Below, one piece after another: positions 53,407-62,021 of a DNA stretch of 64,000 nucleotides. Origin of the DNA: Paenibacillus sp. JDR-2 (GTDB taxonomy: Bacteria; Bacillota; Bacilli; Paenibacillales; Paenibacillaceae); contig NC_012914.1 of NCBI RefSeq assembly GCF_000023585.1, positions 5,773,501 to 5,837,500 of the forward strand. Direction: 5' to 3'. The notes beneath the pieces are model-generated. The model saw nothing but the letters and a program-made list of their open reading frames with translations, made no database searches and was not told the origin of the DNA. The translations under genes were made by a program, and so were the position numbers. How positions within the stretch are numbered: the stretch's first letter is position 1; each line of letters starts with the position of its first letter.

Positions 53407-54423
53407 TTAGTTTGCTTCGTCCGTCATCGCATCAAGAAGCTCATTAAGCGGAACCGTGGCTAAAGCGATGCTAGTATCGCAGCAGCCGTAGTAGATATAG
53501 AGAAGCCCATCGATTACTAAATTCGCTGTCGGAAATACGACGTTTGGCAGAACAAGGCCAAATTTTTCGTAATACGTTTCCGGCTCCATAATCGGTTCCC
53601 GCGTTCGCGCGATAACCTTCTTCGGATCCTCCAAATCGAGCAGCAAGGCGCCAACGCGGTAGACCGACCGGGCATCCACCCCATGATACAGCACGAGCCA
53701 TCCCCGATCCGTCCGGATCGGAGTAGCAGCCGCCCCAATCTTGGTCCCTTCCCACTCCGGATTCTCGGCCACCGCTACCAGCTCAGGCTCTGTCCAGTCG
53801 AACAGATTATCCGAATAGCTGATCCACATTCCCGGCGAATTCGTTCCGTATTTCTCTCCTACGTATTGCAACGGCCGGCGGAGAATGGCGAACCGTCCTC
53901 CGATCTTTTCCGGGAACAAGGCGTTATCTCTGTCATCGATCTCGGCAGGCGTCGTATAGCTTAGCGGCTTGAAATGGATGCCGTCCACGGACACCGCAAT
54001 GCCAGAGCGCGTAATCATCGGCTCTACCCCGTTATCCGCCCACTCCGGATAATGCTCCGGATAATAAGCCGGAAGGCCGGTGCCCGTTGGCCAGCAATCA
54101 AAGCCATAGGGCTGAAGGGCGTAACACATGTAATACAGGCCATCGATACGGACAACCCGTGCATCCTCCACGCTTCCGCCGGGGTAGCCCAGCATCTCGG
54201 CGGTGAACACCGGCTCGTCAAGCACGGGTCTGAAGTTAACGCCGTCTTCGCTTTCGAGCAGTCCGATACAGGTCTGGAACGGCCGAAGCGAGCCCGCGGC
54301 TCTCTCGTACATGTAGTATTTTCCGTCGGCCTGCACGACTCCCGGATTAAATACGGCGGCTTTCCTCCAATCCGCGCCTCCCGGCACAACAATCGGATTA
54401 TTCTCGTGTCTTGTCAGTTTCAT
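53407..54423 (-). CDS. GH130 family beta-mannoside phosphorylase-like enzyme
   Basis: 338-residue cytoplasmic protein of the five-bladed propeller GH130 family. The presumed catalytic Asp87 is in SVEDARVV. Likely phosphate-binding residues known from mannosyl-glucose phosphorylases appear conserved: Arg165 in DDRDNALFPEK, Arg182-183 in ILRRP, Lys228 in EGTKIG, His247 in LYHG. This favours phosphorolysis (beta-mannoside plus phosphate giving mannose 1-phosphate) over hydrolysis, but the exact acceptor is not readable. It lies 48 bases after the MalG-type permease and before the giant SLH gene, so it would act on the sugar imported by this unit. Confidence 0.88.
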   Translation of the reverse strand: MKLTRHENNPIVVPGGADWRKAAVFNPGVVQADGKYYMYERAAGSLRPFQTCIGLLESEDGVNFRPVLDEPVFTAEMLGYPGGSVEDARVVRIDGLYYMCYALQPYGFDCWPTGTGLPAYYPEHYPEWADNGVEPMITRSGIAVSVDGIHFKPLSYTTPAEIDDRDNALFPEKIGGRFAILRRPLQYVGEKYGTNSPGMWISYSDNLFDWTEPELVAVAENPEWEGTKIGAAATPIRTDRGWLVLYHGVDARSVYRVGALLLDLEDPKKVIARTREPIMEPETYYEKFGLVLPNVVFPTANLVIDGLLYIYYGCCDTSIALATVPLNELLDAMTDEAN

Positions 54424-54471
54424 TGCTTTCTCTCCCTGTCAGGTCTAAGAGGATAAGGGCGGACAGCCGGC

Positions 54472-55311
54472 TCATCCTTTAACCGCTCCGGCGGTCATGC
54501 CTTGAATAATATTTTTGTAGAATGCCAGATAGACAGCCATGACCGGCAGAATGGACAAGACCATTGCCGCCATTAAGGTCGTATAATCCGACGTGTACTG
54601 ACCATAGAAATTCGTCAATCCAACCGGCAGCGTCTTGAAGGAATCATGGCTGACCAGCACCAGCGAGAACGGAAACTCATTCCACGTATCGAGGAAAGAC
54701 AAGATGATAATGGTCGCTATCGCGGGCCTGCAGATCGGCAGCAAAATGCGGGTCATCGTATAGAAGGTTGATGCGCCGTCCATATGCGCCGCTTCGTCCA
54801 GCTCGACGGGTACCGTGCGGATAAAGCTTTCGAGCAGAAAGATCGGCAGCGGCAGCCGGATCGCGATATAAGGCAGAAGCAAGGTATAAAACTTGTCATA
54901 CATGCCAAGCTGCTTGAACTGGAGGAACAACGGTACGATAAGGCCGTATACCGGAATCAGCATCCCGACAATAAAATACGTATAGATCAGATTCCTGCCC
55001 TTGAAGCGGAATCTGGACAAGGCATAAGCGGTACAGAAAGACAGAACGACAACGACGATAACCGTCACCGCGCTGTTCAAGGAGCTGCTGATGAAATACT
55101 GATACATTTTGCCTTCTACAAATGCCTTGTAATAGTTATGGAACTGCAGCTGATGCGGCAGCGATACCGAATTCAGCATGAATTCGTCCTTGGTCTTAAG
55201 CGACGAATAGATAATCCAGAAGATCGGGAAGACGCAGGCAAGCGAGAATACAATCATCACGGCGTTAAATAAGAGATTTCCCGCTCTTCGGAGCAGCAAG
55301 GGGAACGACAT
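54472..55311 (-). CDS. Sugar ABC transporter permease, MalG type
   Basis: 279-residue membrane protein with six hydrophobic segments. It has the EAA-loop signature DEAAHMDGASTFYTMTRILL (about 171-190) and ends GMTAGAVKG, the usual end of MalG-type CUT1 permeases. Its ATG shares one base with the stop of the MalF-type gene (TAATG), a tight coupling. It is part of the binding protein-MalF-MalG-GH130-giant unit. It differs in type from the LplB/YtcP sets elsewhere in the window. Confidence 0.93.
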   Translation of the reverse strand: MSFPLLLRRAGNLLFNAVMIVFSLACVFPIFWIIYSSLKTKDEFMLNSVSLPHQLQFHNYYKAFVEGKMYQYFISSSLNSAVTVIVVVVLSFCTAYALSRFRFKGRNLIYTYFIVGMLIPVYGLIVPLFLQFKQLGMYDKFYTLLLPYIAIRLPLPIFLLESFIRTVPVELDEAAHMDGASTFYTMTRILLPICRPAIATIIILSFLDTWNEFPFSLVLVSHDSFKTLPVGLTNFYGQYTSDYTTLMAAMVLSILPVMAVYLAFYKNIIQGMTAGAVKG

Positions 55312-56195
55312 TAGTTTTTCACCTCCGCCAGCCGCTTGAACAGCAGAATAATGCCGAAGCTCACGATAAACATGCCGATCGTAACCGCGCTTCCGTAGCC
55401 GAGCTGCATGCTGCCAAACGAGGTTTTGTAGGCGTATTGCGCAAGCACCATCGAGCTGGTCCCGGGTCCTCCGCCCGTCATGACGTAAATATGGCTGAAT
55501 ACGAGCATGTTGGAAGAAATGCTCAGCATCATCACGACTTTAATCGTATCGTAGATTAGCGGAAAGGTAATATAGATCGCTTTCTTAAAGCCCGTGCAGC
55601 CGTCCAGCTCGCTTGTCTCGTATATGTCCTTGGATATGCCGTGAACCGCCGAAACAAAAATCATAAGCGGAATCCCGAGATATTGCCAGATAAGCGGAAG
55701 CGTAACGGAATACAGGACGATCTTCGGGTCATCCAGCCAAGCGCGGATGGACGATTCCAGACCTACCGACCGCAATACGGCGTTTAGAATGCCGTAATCA
55801 TGGCTGTAAATCATCTGCCAGACGAAACCGACAACAACCGCGGACAATACAACCGGAAAGAAAATAACGGTCCGGTGGAACTCCTTCAGCCGCAGCGCCT
55901 TCGACATAAAGAAGGTCGTCAGCAAAAATGCCAGCCCCATCTGGATAACGAGAGTAAGAGCCAGAATAATCAGGTTGTTCTTGAACGAATGCCAGAAAAG
56001 ACTATCCTTCAACAGCAGTTTGTAATTATCCAGGCCAATGAAGTTCTTTGTTGGTCCGCCGGTCCAGTCCGTCAGGCTGTAATAGAAGGATAGAGCAAGC
56101 GGGATGATCATAATAAAGGTGTAGATCGCGACGCTCGGAGCCAGAAGGCCAAACAGTCCGAATCTGGATAATTTCATAGAAGGGCTTCTGCTCAT
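55311..56195 (-). CDS. Sugar ABC transporter permease, MalF type
   Basis: 294-residue membrane protein with six hydrophobic segments and the EAA loop ETSELDGCTGFKKAIYITFP (about 194-213). A conserved MTGGGPGTSSMVLAQYAYKT follows. GGAG lies seven bases before the ATG. It follows the binding-protein gene and overlaps the MalG-type gene, as is usual in CUT1 operons. Sugar unknown; the next genes (GH130 and GH95-like) suggest a mannose- or fucose-containing oligosaccharide. Confidence 0.93.
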   Translation of the reverse strand: MSRSPSMKLSRFGLFGLLAPSVAIYTFIMIIPLALSFYYSLTDWTGGPTKNFIGLDNYKLLLKDSLFWHSFKNNLIILALTLVIQMGLAFLLTTFFMSKALRLKEFHRTVIFFPVVLSAVVVGFVWQMIYSHDYGILNAVLRSVGLESSIRAWLDDPKIVLYSVTLPLIWQYLGIPLMIFVSAVHGISKDIYETSELDGCTGFKKAIYITFPLIYDTIKVVMMLSISSNMLVFSHIYVMTGGGPGTSSMVLAQYAYKTSFGSMQLGYGSAVTIGMFIVSFGIILLFKRLAEVKN

Positions 56196-56266
56196 GACGA
56201 GACTCCTTACTTACAGCGCCTTCCGAAAGAGCGGGCTCACCGGAAGGCGCCATTCTATTAGTTGAG

Positions 56267-57652
56267 TTAGCTGGCTTTCTCGTACTCCGCTTGAACCTTC
56301 TTGGCAAGCTCCTCAGGCGTAACCGCGTTAATGAGGAGTGCCTGCAGATCGGCATTCAGCACGCTGACCAGCGCAGGGCTCAAATAAGAATCATAGATAG
56401 GCGTAAATTGCAGCTGCGAAGACAATTCGGCATATTTCACGGCTAACGGGCTTACTTTGCTCTTATCGTAATCCGCTACCTTGAACGCAACCGGCTCGCC
56501 TTTCTCGGCAAGACCCTTCGCGAATTCTTCGCCGCTGATGGCCTTGATCACCTTGGCGATAGCGTCTTTCTTGTCGGCAAAGCCTTTGATGCCAACCGCA
56601 TAACCCGAGCCTGCTCCGCCAGATGTTGCCAGCGCGTTTCCTTTGCCGCCTTCCACGGACGGAAGTACCGCTACATCCGTATTGTCCGCCACTTCTTTTG
56701 GTGCGGAAGCGACCGCGCCAATAGCCCAGCTGCCCTCCATGAACATGGCTGCTTTACCATTGAAATACAGCGTTTTCTGCTGATCGTTGTTGATGCTGTT
56801 CAAATCGGCGTTAAACGCGCCCTGCTTCGCCAGATCTTGAAGAGCTGTAAGTCCTTTCACAAAATCAGGATCCGTAAATTTGGAACCGGATTTATTAATA
56901 ATGCCGTTGAACCAGTCCGTACCCGTGAACCGGTCGCCCAGCGCACTGAGAATACAGGATTCCGCAACCCACTGCTCCTTGTTGCCAAGCGCAATCGGGG
57001 TTATGCCCTTCGCTTTAAGTTTATCAACCGCGTCCTGCAATTCGGCCCAAGTCTTAGGGAACGAAACAATGCCCGCATCGGCGAAAATTTGTTTGTTGTA
57101 ATAGATAACGGAAGTCGCCAGCATCGAGAACGGTACGCCGTAAGTATGACCGCCGCTTGTCAAATCATTAAAAGCAGTTGGCAGGAAGCCATCCTTCCAC
57201 GCCGTATCGGCACTCAGCACCTCATCCAGCGGAGCGGCCGTTTCGTTTTGCGCGAACATCGCAAGCTCCGAGCCTTTGCTGATAAAGATATCCGGGAGGT
57301 CGTTGGAAGCCGCCAATGTTTTCAGTTTCGTATAGTAGGCGTTCTGGTCTCCAATCGATTCTTCTTCGACGATAATATCCGGGTTATCCGCCTGAAACTT
57401 GGCCAACTGCTCACGTACCGTAACGGCTACGTTCTCGGTGCTGTCCTTTGCCCACATGTTCATGAATTTGACTTTGACCGGCTCCTTGGCCGGGGTTGTT
57501 GAACCCGAGGCTTCTTGATTGTTTCCGTTTACTGCCGGCGAAGCCGAGGAGCTATTGTCTGTGTTGTTTCCCCCGCAGCCAGCGATTAAGGACATTCCCA
57601 AAGTTAGTGCCGCTACTGACATCCCCGCTTTGTTCCAACGTTTAGATTTCAT
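56267..57652 (-). CDS. Lipoprotein sugar-binding protein of MalFG-type transporter
   Basis: 461-residue exported lipoprotein. The signal peptide ends LIAGC (Cys26), then an Asn/Ser-rich tether. The mature part is a type 1 extracellular solute-binding protein (about 420 residues), with KFMNMWAKDSTENVAVTVRE and FNGKAAMFMEGSWAIGAV. GGAGG lies seven bases before the ATG. First gene of the five-gene minus-strand unit and divergent from the YesM/YesN pair of system 4, its likely regulator. A LacI-type palindrome 29 bases before the start suggests a second layer of control. Confidence 0.94.
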   Translation of the reverse strand: MKSKRWNKAGMSVAALTLGMSLIAGCGGNNTDNSSSASPAVNGNNQEASGSTTPAKEPVKVKFMNMWAKDSTENVAVTVREQLAKFQADNPDIIVEEESIGDQNAYYTKLKTLAASNDLPDIFISKGSELAMFAQNETAAPLDEVLSADTAWKDGFLPTAFNDLTSGGHTYGVPFSMLATSVIYYNKQIFADAGIVSFPKTWAELQDAVDKLKAKGITPIALGNKEQWVAESCILSALGDRFTGTDWFNGIINKSGSKFTDPDFVKGLTALQDLAKQGAFNADLNSINNDQQKTLYFNGKAAMFMEGSWAIGAVASAPKEVADNTDVAVLPSVEGGKGNALATSGGAGSGYAVGIKGFADKKDAIAKVIKAISGEEFAKGLAEKGEPVAFKVADYDKSKVSPLAVKYAELSSQLQFTPIYDSYLSPALVSVLNADLQALLINAVTPEELAKKVQAEYEKAS

Positions 57653-57680
57653 GACGCCCTCCTGCTATTCTCTCGAATTT

Positions 57681-57692
57681 GTAACCGGTTAT
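57681..57692. promoter_or_regulatory. LacI-type operator before transporter operon
   Basis: GTAACCGGTTAT differs by one base from the perfect palindrome GTAACCGGTTAC in the lacI promoter at 6085-6096. On the minus strand it lies downstream of a TACAAT box (57710-57715), where a repressor would block transcription of the binding-protein operon. A degenerate CcpA cre box is the alternative. Confidence 0.55.
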
Positions 57693-57770
57693 CTTGTGCA
57701 CGTTTCTAATTGTACATAGGCCATTTAGTTTTCGACAGGTGACGATTTTATTAAAATGTCTGCGATTTAC

Positions 57771-57839
57771 GCGGAAACGCGCCAATGGCGGAAATACGCC
57801 CAAAATCCCTTTGCCAAACGAAAAACAGGCGTTTATATT
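57771..57839 (+). promoter_or_regulatory. Promoter of YesM system 4 with upstream direct repeats
   Basis: TTGCCA (57811-57816), a 17-base spacer and TATATT (57834-57839) form a good promoter for the kinase gene at 57901. Just upstream, GCGGAAACGCGCC (57771-57783) and GCGGAAATACGCC (57788-57800) are direct repeats with two differences and a 17-base period, a plausible site for a regulator with two DNA-binding units. Confidence 0.6.
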
Positions 57840-57900
57840 AAGACTCAAAGCATATCGACTCTATTTATTAGATGTAGCAATCACAACTTTCGGAGGTCTT

Positions 57901-59637
57901 ATGATTAAACGACGGTTCTTCAGCCTGCAGCATAAATTCATGATCTTCTCGCTCTTGATTGTCCTTATCCCCCTTGGTTTTGTAAGCGGATTCTCTTATC
58001 TCCAATCAACCAGAATCATAGAAGACAAAGTCAGCCTCTCCAACTTAAAAACCGTTCAGCAGATTGGGGAAAGCATTAACTTCTTCTTCAATGACATGAA
58101 CAATTCGGCTCTGAATCTATGGCAGAACAGAGAGTTTATGAATTACTTCATGCTTTCTTACAGCCAGGTGGCGGGCTCCCGGAACTACCTGCTGTCTGCC
58201 CAGAACACGCTGAACCGTTTTGCCGTATTTCACACCAATATTTACTCGATTTATGTAAAAGGAATGAACGGACTCGAGTTCGATTCGGCCAGCAGCACCA
58301 ACGTGATCACGCCGGAACTGCAGAAGCAGATGTTCGACCTCCGGGGCGAGGGACAATGGATCGCCGATGAGATTACGCAATACAACCATACGCCGCTAAA
58401 GGTTATCTCTTATATCAAAATCCTTAAAAATATTGATAAAATCTCTACCGATCTTGCTCTGATCAAAATCAATATCGATGAGCAGGAGATCTCCAATATT
58501 TACAAGGATAAGCTGCTCAGCGGCAGCAGTGAATTTTTTATTATCGATGAGAACAAGAGAATTATTTCGTCACTGGACCAATCCAAGATCGGCACAACGA
58601 TGGACAGCAAATACGATGATCATAGGCTTTATCAGCAAAACAGCAGTTATTTCAAAGCATCCTTGAACGGCAATCCGTATATCGAAACCTATTACAATCT
58701 GTCGCGTCCAGGCTGGAAGCTGGTCAATCTGGTACCTATGAATGAGCTGTCAAGCGATACGAAGCTGATCCGGAACGTCACGATTTATGCTGTCTTAGGG
58801 AGCTTCATCCTCTGTTCGCTTATGATCATTCTGTTTTCGCTCAAGGTGCTCAGTCCTCTCAACCGGATCCGCAGATCCATGAGAGCCATTGAGGATGAGA
58901 ACTTCAACGTGAACATTCCCGTAAAAGGCAACGACGAAATCGCGCTCATCAGCCGAAGCTTCAACCGGATGTCGAGGCGTCTCGATGAGCTGATCAACGA
59001 GGTGTATGCCGGACAAATCAAGCAGAAAGAAGCGGAGCTTAAGGCACTGCAGGCTCAGATTAATCCGCATTTTCTCTATAACACGCTGGATACGATCTAC
59101 TGGATGGCCCGCATGGAGAAGGCTTATGAAAGCTCGAAGCTGGTGCAGGCCTTATCCAAGCTGTTCCGTCTCGCCCTGAATAGCGGCAATGAGCAGACAA
59201 CGGTCGCTAGCGAAGTCGAGCATCTCAGATCCTATATTCTGATTCAGGAGAAGCGGTTCGAGGACTGTATCCTCTTCGACATTGACGTCGAACTCGAGAC
59301 TTTGGCCTGTAGGACCGTCAAGCTGGTTCTTCAGCCGCTTGTCGAGAATGCGATCCATCATGGAATAGAGAAAAAAGGAAAGAGCGGCACTGTACGAATC
59401 ACGATTAAACGCGAGGACAAGGAGCTTGTGTACCGGATTACCGATGACGGCGTTGGCGTAGAGGAAGCCGATATCACTTCGCTGCTTCAGCAGGTGAAGG
59501 ACGACAACCGGGGATTCGGGATCAAGAACGTCAATGACCGAATTCAGCTTATTTGCGGTCAGGAATTTGGTCTTGCCTTCCATACTTCGCCCGGCAACGG
59601 AATGACCGTTATCGTCAGACAACCGTTTACAACTTAG
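57901..59637 (+). CDS. YesM-type sensor histidine kinase, system 4
   Basis: 578-residue membrane kinase. Transmembrane segments lie at about 13-33 and 295-313 around an extracellular dCache-like sensor, with FFIIDENKRIISSLDQSKIG as the second-half signature. A HAMP linker (about 316-368), His390 in ALQAQINPHFLYNT, the N-box PLVENAIHHG and the G-box RITDDGVGV follow. I start at the ATG at 57901 with CGGAGG upstream; the frame opens at 57694, but the first 69 residues are not supported. It is divergent from the MalEFG-type/GH130/GH95 unit and is followed 12 bases later by its regulator. Confidence 0.93.
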   Translation: MIKRRFFSLQHKFMIFSLLIVLIPLGFVSGFSYLQSTRIIEDKVSLSNLKTVQQIGESINFFFNDMNNSALNLWQNREFMNYFMLSYSQVAGSRNYLLSAQNTLNRFAVFHTNIYSIYVKGMNGLEFDSASSTNVITPELQKQMFDLRGEGQWIADEITQYNHTPLKVISYIKILKNIDKISTDLALIKINIDEQEISNIYKDKLLSGSSEFFIIDENKRIISSLDQSKIGTTMDSKYDDHRLYQQNSSYFKASLNGNPYIETYYNLSRPGWKLVNLVPMNELSSDTKLIRNVTIYAVLGSFILCSLMIILFSLKVLSPLNRIRRSMRAIEDENFNVNIPVKGNDEIALISRSFNRMSRRLDELINEVYAGQIKQKEAELKALQAQINPHFLYNTLDTIYWMARMEKAYESSKLVQALSKLFRLALNSGNEQTTVASEVEHLRSYILIQEKRFEDCILFDIDVELETLACRTVKLVLQPLVENAIHHGIEKKGKSGTVRITIKREDKELVYRITDDGVGVEEADITSLLQQVKDDNRGFGIKNVNDRIQLICGQEFGLAFHTSPGNGMTVIVRQPFTT

Positions 59638-59649
59638 GAGGATGAGGAA

Positions 59650-61257
59650 ATGATTACGCTGCTGATTGTTGACGATGAGCCTAATATCCGCAAAGGCATC
59701 CGGACTTCGATTGATTGGGAGGATTACGGAATTGAGGTTGTTGGCGAAGCGGCCGACGGGGTTGAAGGCCTGGAGAAAGCACTTAAATTAAAGCCCCATA
59801 TTACAGTCACCGATATCCGCATGCCGCTTATGGACGGTTTGGAATTGTCCCGGCATCTGAAGAACCAGCTTCCCGACACTCGTATTGTTATTCTTAGCGG
59901 ATATGAAGATTTCAGCTTTGCCAAAGAGGCCTTAGCCATCGGCGTTCAGGATTATTTGCTTAAGCCGGTTGGAGCAGAAGAATTAGTCGACCTAATGCTC
60001 AAGCTGAGCGAGGAGATCAAGCTGGCCGAAGCGGATAAACGAAACAGGCAGTCCCTTAACATGATGATTAACGAAAACTATCAGACGATCAAGTCGGACT
60101 TTATCAATCGAATTCTGCAAGGAGGCGTTACGGACTCTTCCGCCATCTTCGACAAGGCGGAGCTACTCAAAATAAGGCTGTCTGGCCCGGAGTATTCCAT
60201 CCTTGCGATCGATATCGATGACTTTGCCCTTATGACGGAAGACCTTCCGGAGAACAAACGCGAACTTATCCGCTTCTCGGTCATGAATATCGCTGAAGAG
60301 GTGCTGCTGTCACGAACTCAAGGGCTGGTCTGCTATAGCCAATTTGATCATCTTATTGGGATGATGAGCGGCGGCGGGTTGCGCGCCGATTTCGTTGATC
60401 ATGTGTGCGAAGAGATTCAACAGGCCGTCAAGACCTATTTGAAGCTGTCTATCTCGATTGGAATCAGCCGGAATTGCACAGATATAGCCGTGCTGAGCAC
60501 GTCTTATGCGGAAGCCTTCAGCGCCTTAAAGGCCAAAATCCATAAAGGCAAAGGCAGTCTCATCCGCTATCAGGAGTCCATGATGTCAACGGAGATGCAA
60601 AATGTCCTCTATCCTTCCGAAGAAGAAAAGGTCATTATCGGTTGTTTGAAGACGCTTAACTCATCTGAGCTCCACTCTGCAATAGATCAGATCTTCGACC
60701 GTTTTGCCGCAGGACAGACGGATGCGCCGGTTATTCGAAGCATATGCGGCAGACTGCTGCTCATGGCGGTGAGCGGCGTGGAAGAAATGAGTGTTGACGT
60801 AGGGAGCATCATTGGAACGAACTTCAATCCTTACCGTGAGATGGAGCGTTTCGACACATTAGGAGATCTGCGAAAATGGATGAACGACGTCCTGCATCGC
60901 CTATCGGAGCTTGTGCAGGAGAACAAAAATCAGAAGTTCAAAGGCGTAATCAAGACCGCGTTGCGTTATATGGAAGAGAACTACAATCGCGCGGTAAGTC
61001 TGGCCGACGTTGCTGCCATTGTTTATGTAACGCCAAATTATTTAAGTCGGATCTTCAAAGAGGAAATCGGCGTTAACTTCGTGGAATGGCTTAACCGTTA
61101 TCGAATCGAGAAGGCCAAGCTCCTCCTATCCGAACCGGGTGCCAAGACGTATGCCGTGGCTGAGAAGGTCGGTTACAGCGACTATAAATACTTCTCGCAA
61201 ATGTTTAAGAGATTTGCAGATTGCTCCCCTAAGGAATACAAGGAATTGAAGTCATAG
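59650..61257 (+). CDS. YesN-type response regulator, system 4
   Basis: 535-residue regulator. The receiver (1-120) has Asp55 in ITVTDIRMPLMDG and Lys in YLLKPVGAEEL. A middle region includes a degenerate cyclase-like stretch (SISIGISRNC), and an AraC double helix-turn-helix (about 430-533) contains VGYSDYKYFSQMFKRF. AGGAGGATGAGGAA lies before the ATG. It is co-transcribed with the kinase and probably activates the divergent transporter, GH130 and SLH-enzyme genes when glycan fragments are sensed. Confidence 0.93.
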   Translation: MITLLIVDDEPNIRKGIRTSIDWEDYGIEVVGEAADGVEGLEKALKLKPHITVTDIRMPLMDGLELSRHLKNQLPDTRIVILSGYEDFSFAKEALAIGVQDYLLKPVGAEELVDLMLKLSEEIKLAEADKRNRQSLNMMINENYQTIKSDFINRILQGGVTDSSAIFDKAELLKIRLSGPEYSILAIDIDDFALMTEDLPENKRELIRFSVMNIAEEVLLSRTQGLVCYSQFDHLIGMMSGGGLRADFVDHVCEEIQQAVKTYLKLSISIGISRNCTDIAVLSTSYAEAFSALKAKIHKGKGSLIRYQESMMSTEMQNVLYPSEEEKVIIGCLKTLNSSELHSAIDQIFDRFAAGQTDAPVIRSICGRLLLMAVSGVEEMSVDVGSIIGTNFNPYREMERFDTLGDLRKWMNDVLHRLSELVQENKNQKFKGVIKTALRYMEENYNRAVSLADVAAIVYVTPNYLSRIFKEEIGVNFVEWLNRYRIEKAKLLLSEPGAKTYAVAEKVGYSDYKYFSQMFKRFADCSPKEYKELKS

Positions 61258-61275
61258 AAGTTTTAATGGTAATTA

Positions 61276-61303
61276 AAAAAAGCCGCAAATTTGCGGCTTT
61301 TTT
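61276..61303. terminator. Bidirectional terminator
   Basis: AAAAAAGCCGCAAA (61276-61289) pairs with TTTGCGGCTTTTTT (61290-61303), with T-runs on both strands. It separates the YesN gene from the convergent reductase gene. Confidence 0.92.
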
Positions 61304-61315
61304 TGCTGATCGCTA

Positions 61316-61897
61316 TTACAGCGAGCTGAATTTTTTATCGACTTGAGCCAGCATTTCTTTGCGAGCCTCGTCGGTAACCGACGAAACGCCGCCAAACAGG
61401 AACTGCTCGACAACCTCAATGCCCGTGAATTCGAAAATCCCGCTTCCGGAGGTTTGCTTCAAGGAATTGTTCATGCCAATGGATTCGTAAATCTCGCCTG
61501 GGGTACCATAAGTGTTGATAAGGATGCCTTTTTTACCCGTAAACAGCTTATCGATTCCGCCTTCGCTATTGTACTGATAAGCGAATCCGTAAGAGAAGGT
61601 GCGGTCTACATAGCCTTTGATAATAGCCGGAAGACCCGTCCACCAAATCGGATAAATAAAGGTGATGAAATCGGCCGCTTCCAAAAAGGCTTGCTCCGTC
61701 TTAATATCCGCAGGCGGGTTGCCTTCCCGGAGCGCAGCCGTATCAACGGGCGAAAGCACCGGATTAAAACCAAGCTTGTTCAAGTCGCGGACAGTAACTT
61801 CATGGCCTCCTTCTTTTAATGCATTCACTGCCGTATCTAAAATAGCGTGGTTAAAGCTTTCCTCATGAGGATGGGCATACACGATTAGATGATTCAT
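61316..61897 (-). CDS. NAD(P)H-dependent oxidoreductase, flavodoxin-like fold
   Basis: 193-residue cytoplasmic flavoprotein of the NAD(P)H dehydrogenase (quinone)/YwrO-MdaB type, reducing quinones or similar electrophiles by two electrons. Features: VYAHPHEESFNHAI near the N-terminus for the flavin phosphate, and IYPIWWTGLPAIIKGYVDR (about 90-108), typical of the family. I start at the ATG at 61897 with GGAGG eight bases upstream; two ATGs further up overlap that site. It is divergent from an Rrf2 regulator across a spacer holding three identical-type operators. Confidence 0.93.
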   Translation of the reverse strand: MNHLIVYAHPHEESFNHAILDTAVNALKEGGHEVTVRDLNKLGFNPVLSPVDTAALREGNPPADIKTEQAFLEAADFITFIYPIWWTGLPAIIKGYVDRTFSYGFAYQYNSEGGIDKLFTGKKGILINTYGTPGEIYESIGMNNSLKQTSGSGIFEFTGIEVVEQFLFGGVSSVTDEARKEMLAQVDKKFSSL

Positions 61898-61939
61898 TAA
61901 CATAACCTCCGTCATCTCGTTATCTTAACTACAATATAA

Positions 61940-62021
61940 TGTTACCAGATTGGTTACATTATGCACGCTTAAGTTGTAACAATTCAAGTTACAACAACTA
62001 GGTGTAACTATATCAGTTACA
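61940..62021. promoter_or_regulatory. Three operators TGTAAC-N7-GTTACA
   Basis: Copies: TGTTAC-N7-GTTACA at 61940-61958 (one mismatch), TGTAAC-N7-GTTACA at 61975-61993 (extended to GTTGTAAC/GTTACAAC), and TGTAAC-N7-GTTACA at 62003-62021. All have a 19-base palindrome with a 7-base centre. They fill the spacer between the reductase gene and the rrf2 gene and are the likely binding array of that regulator. Confidence 0.8.
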
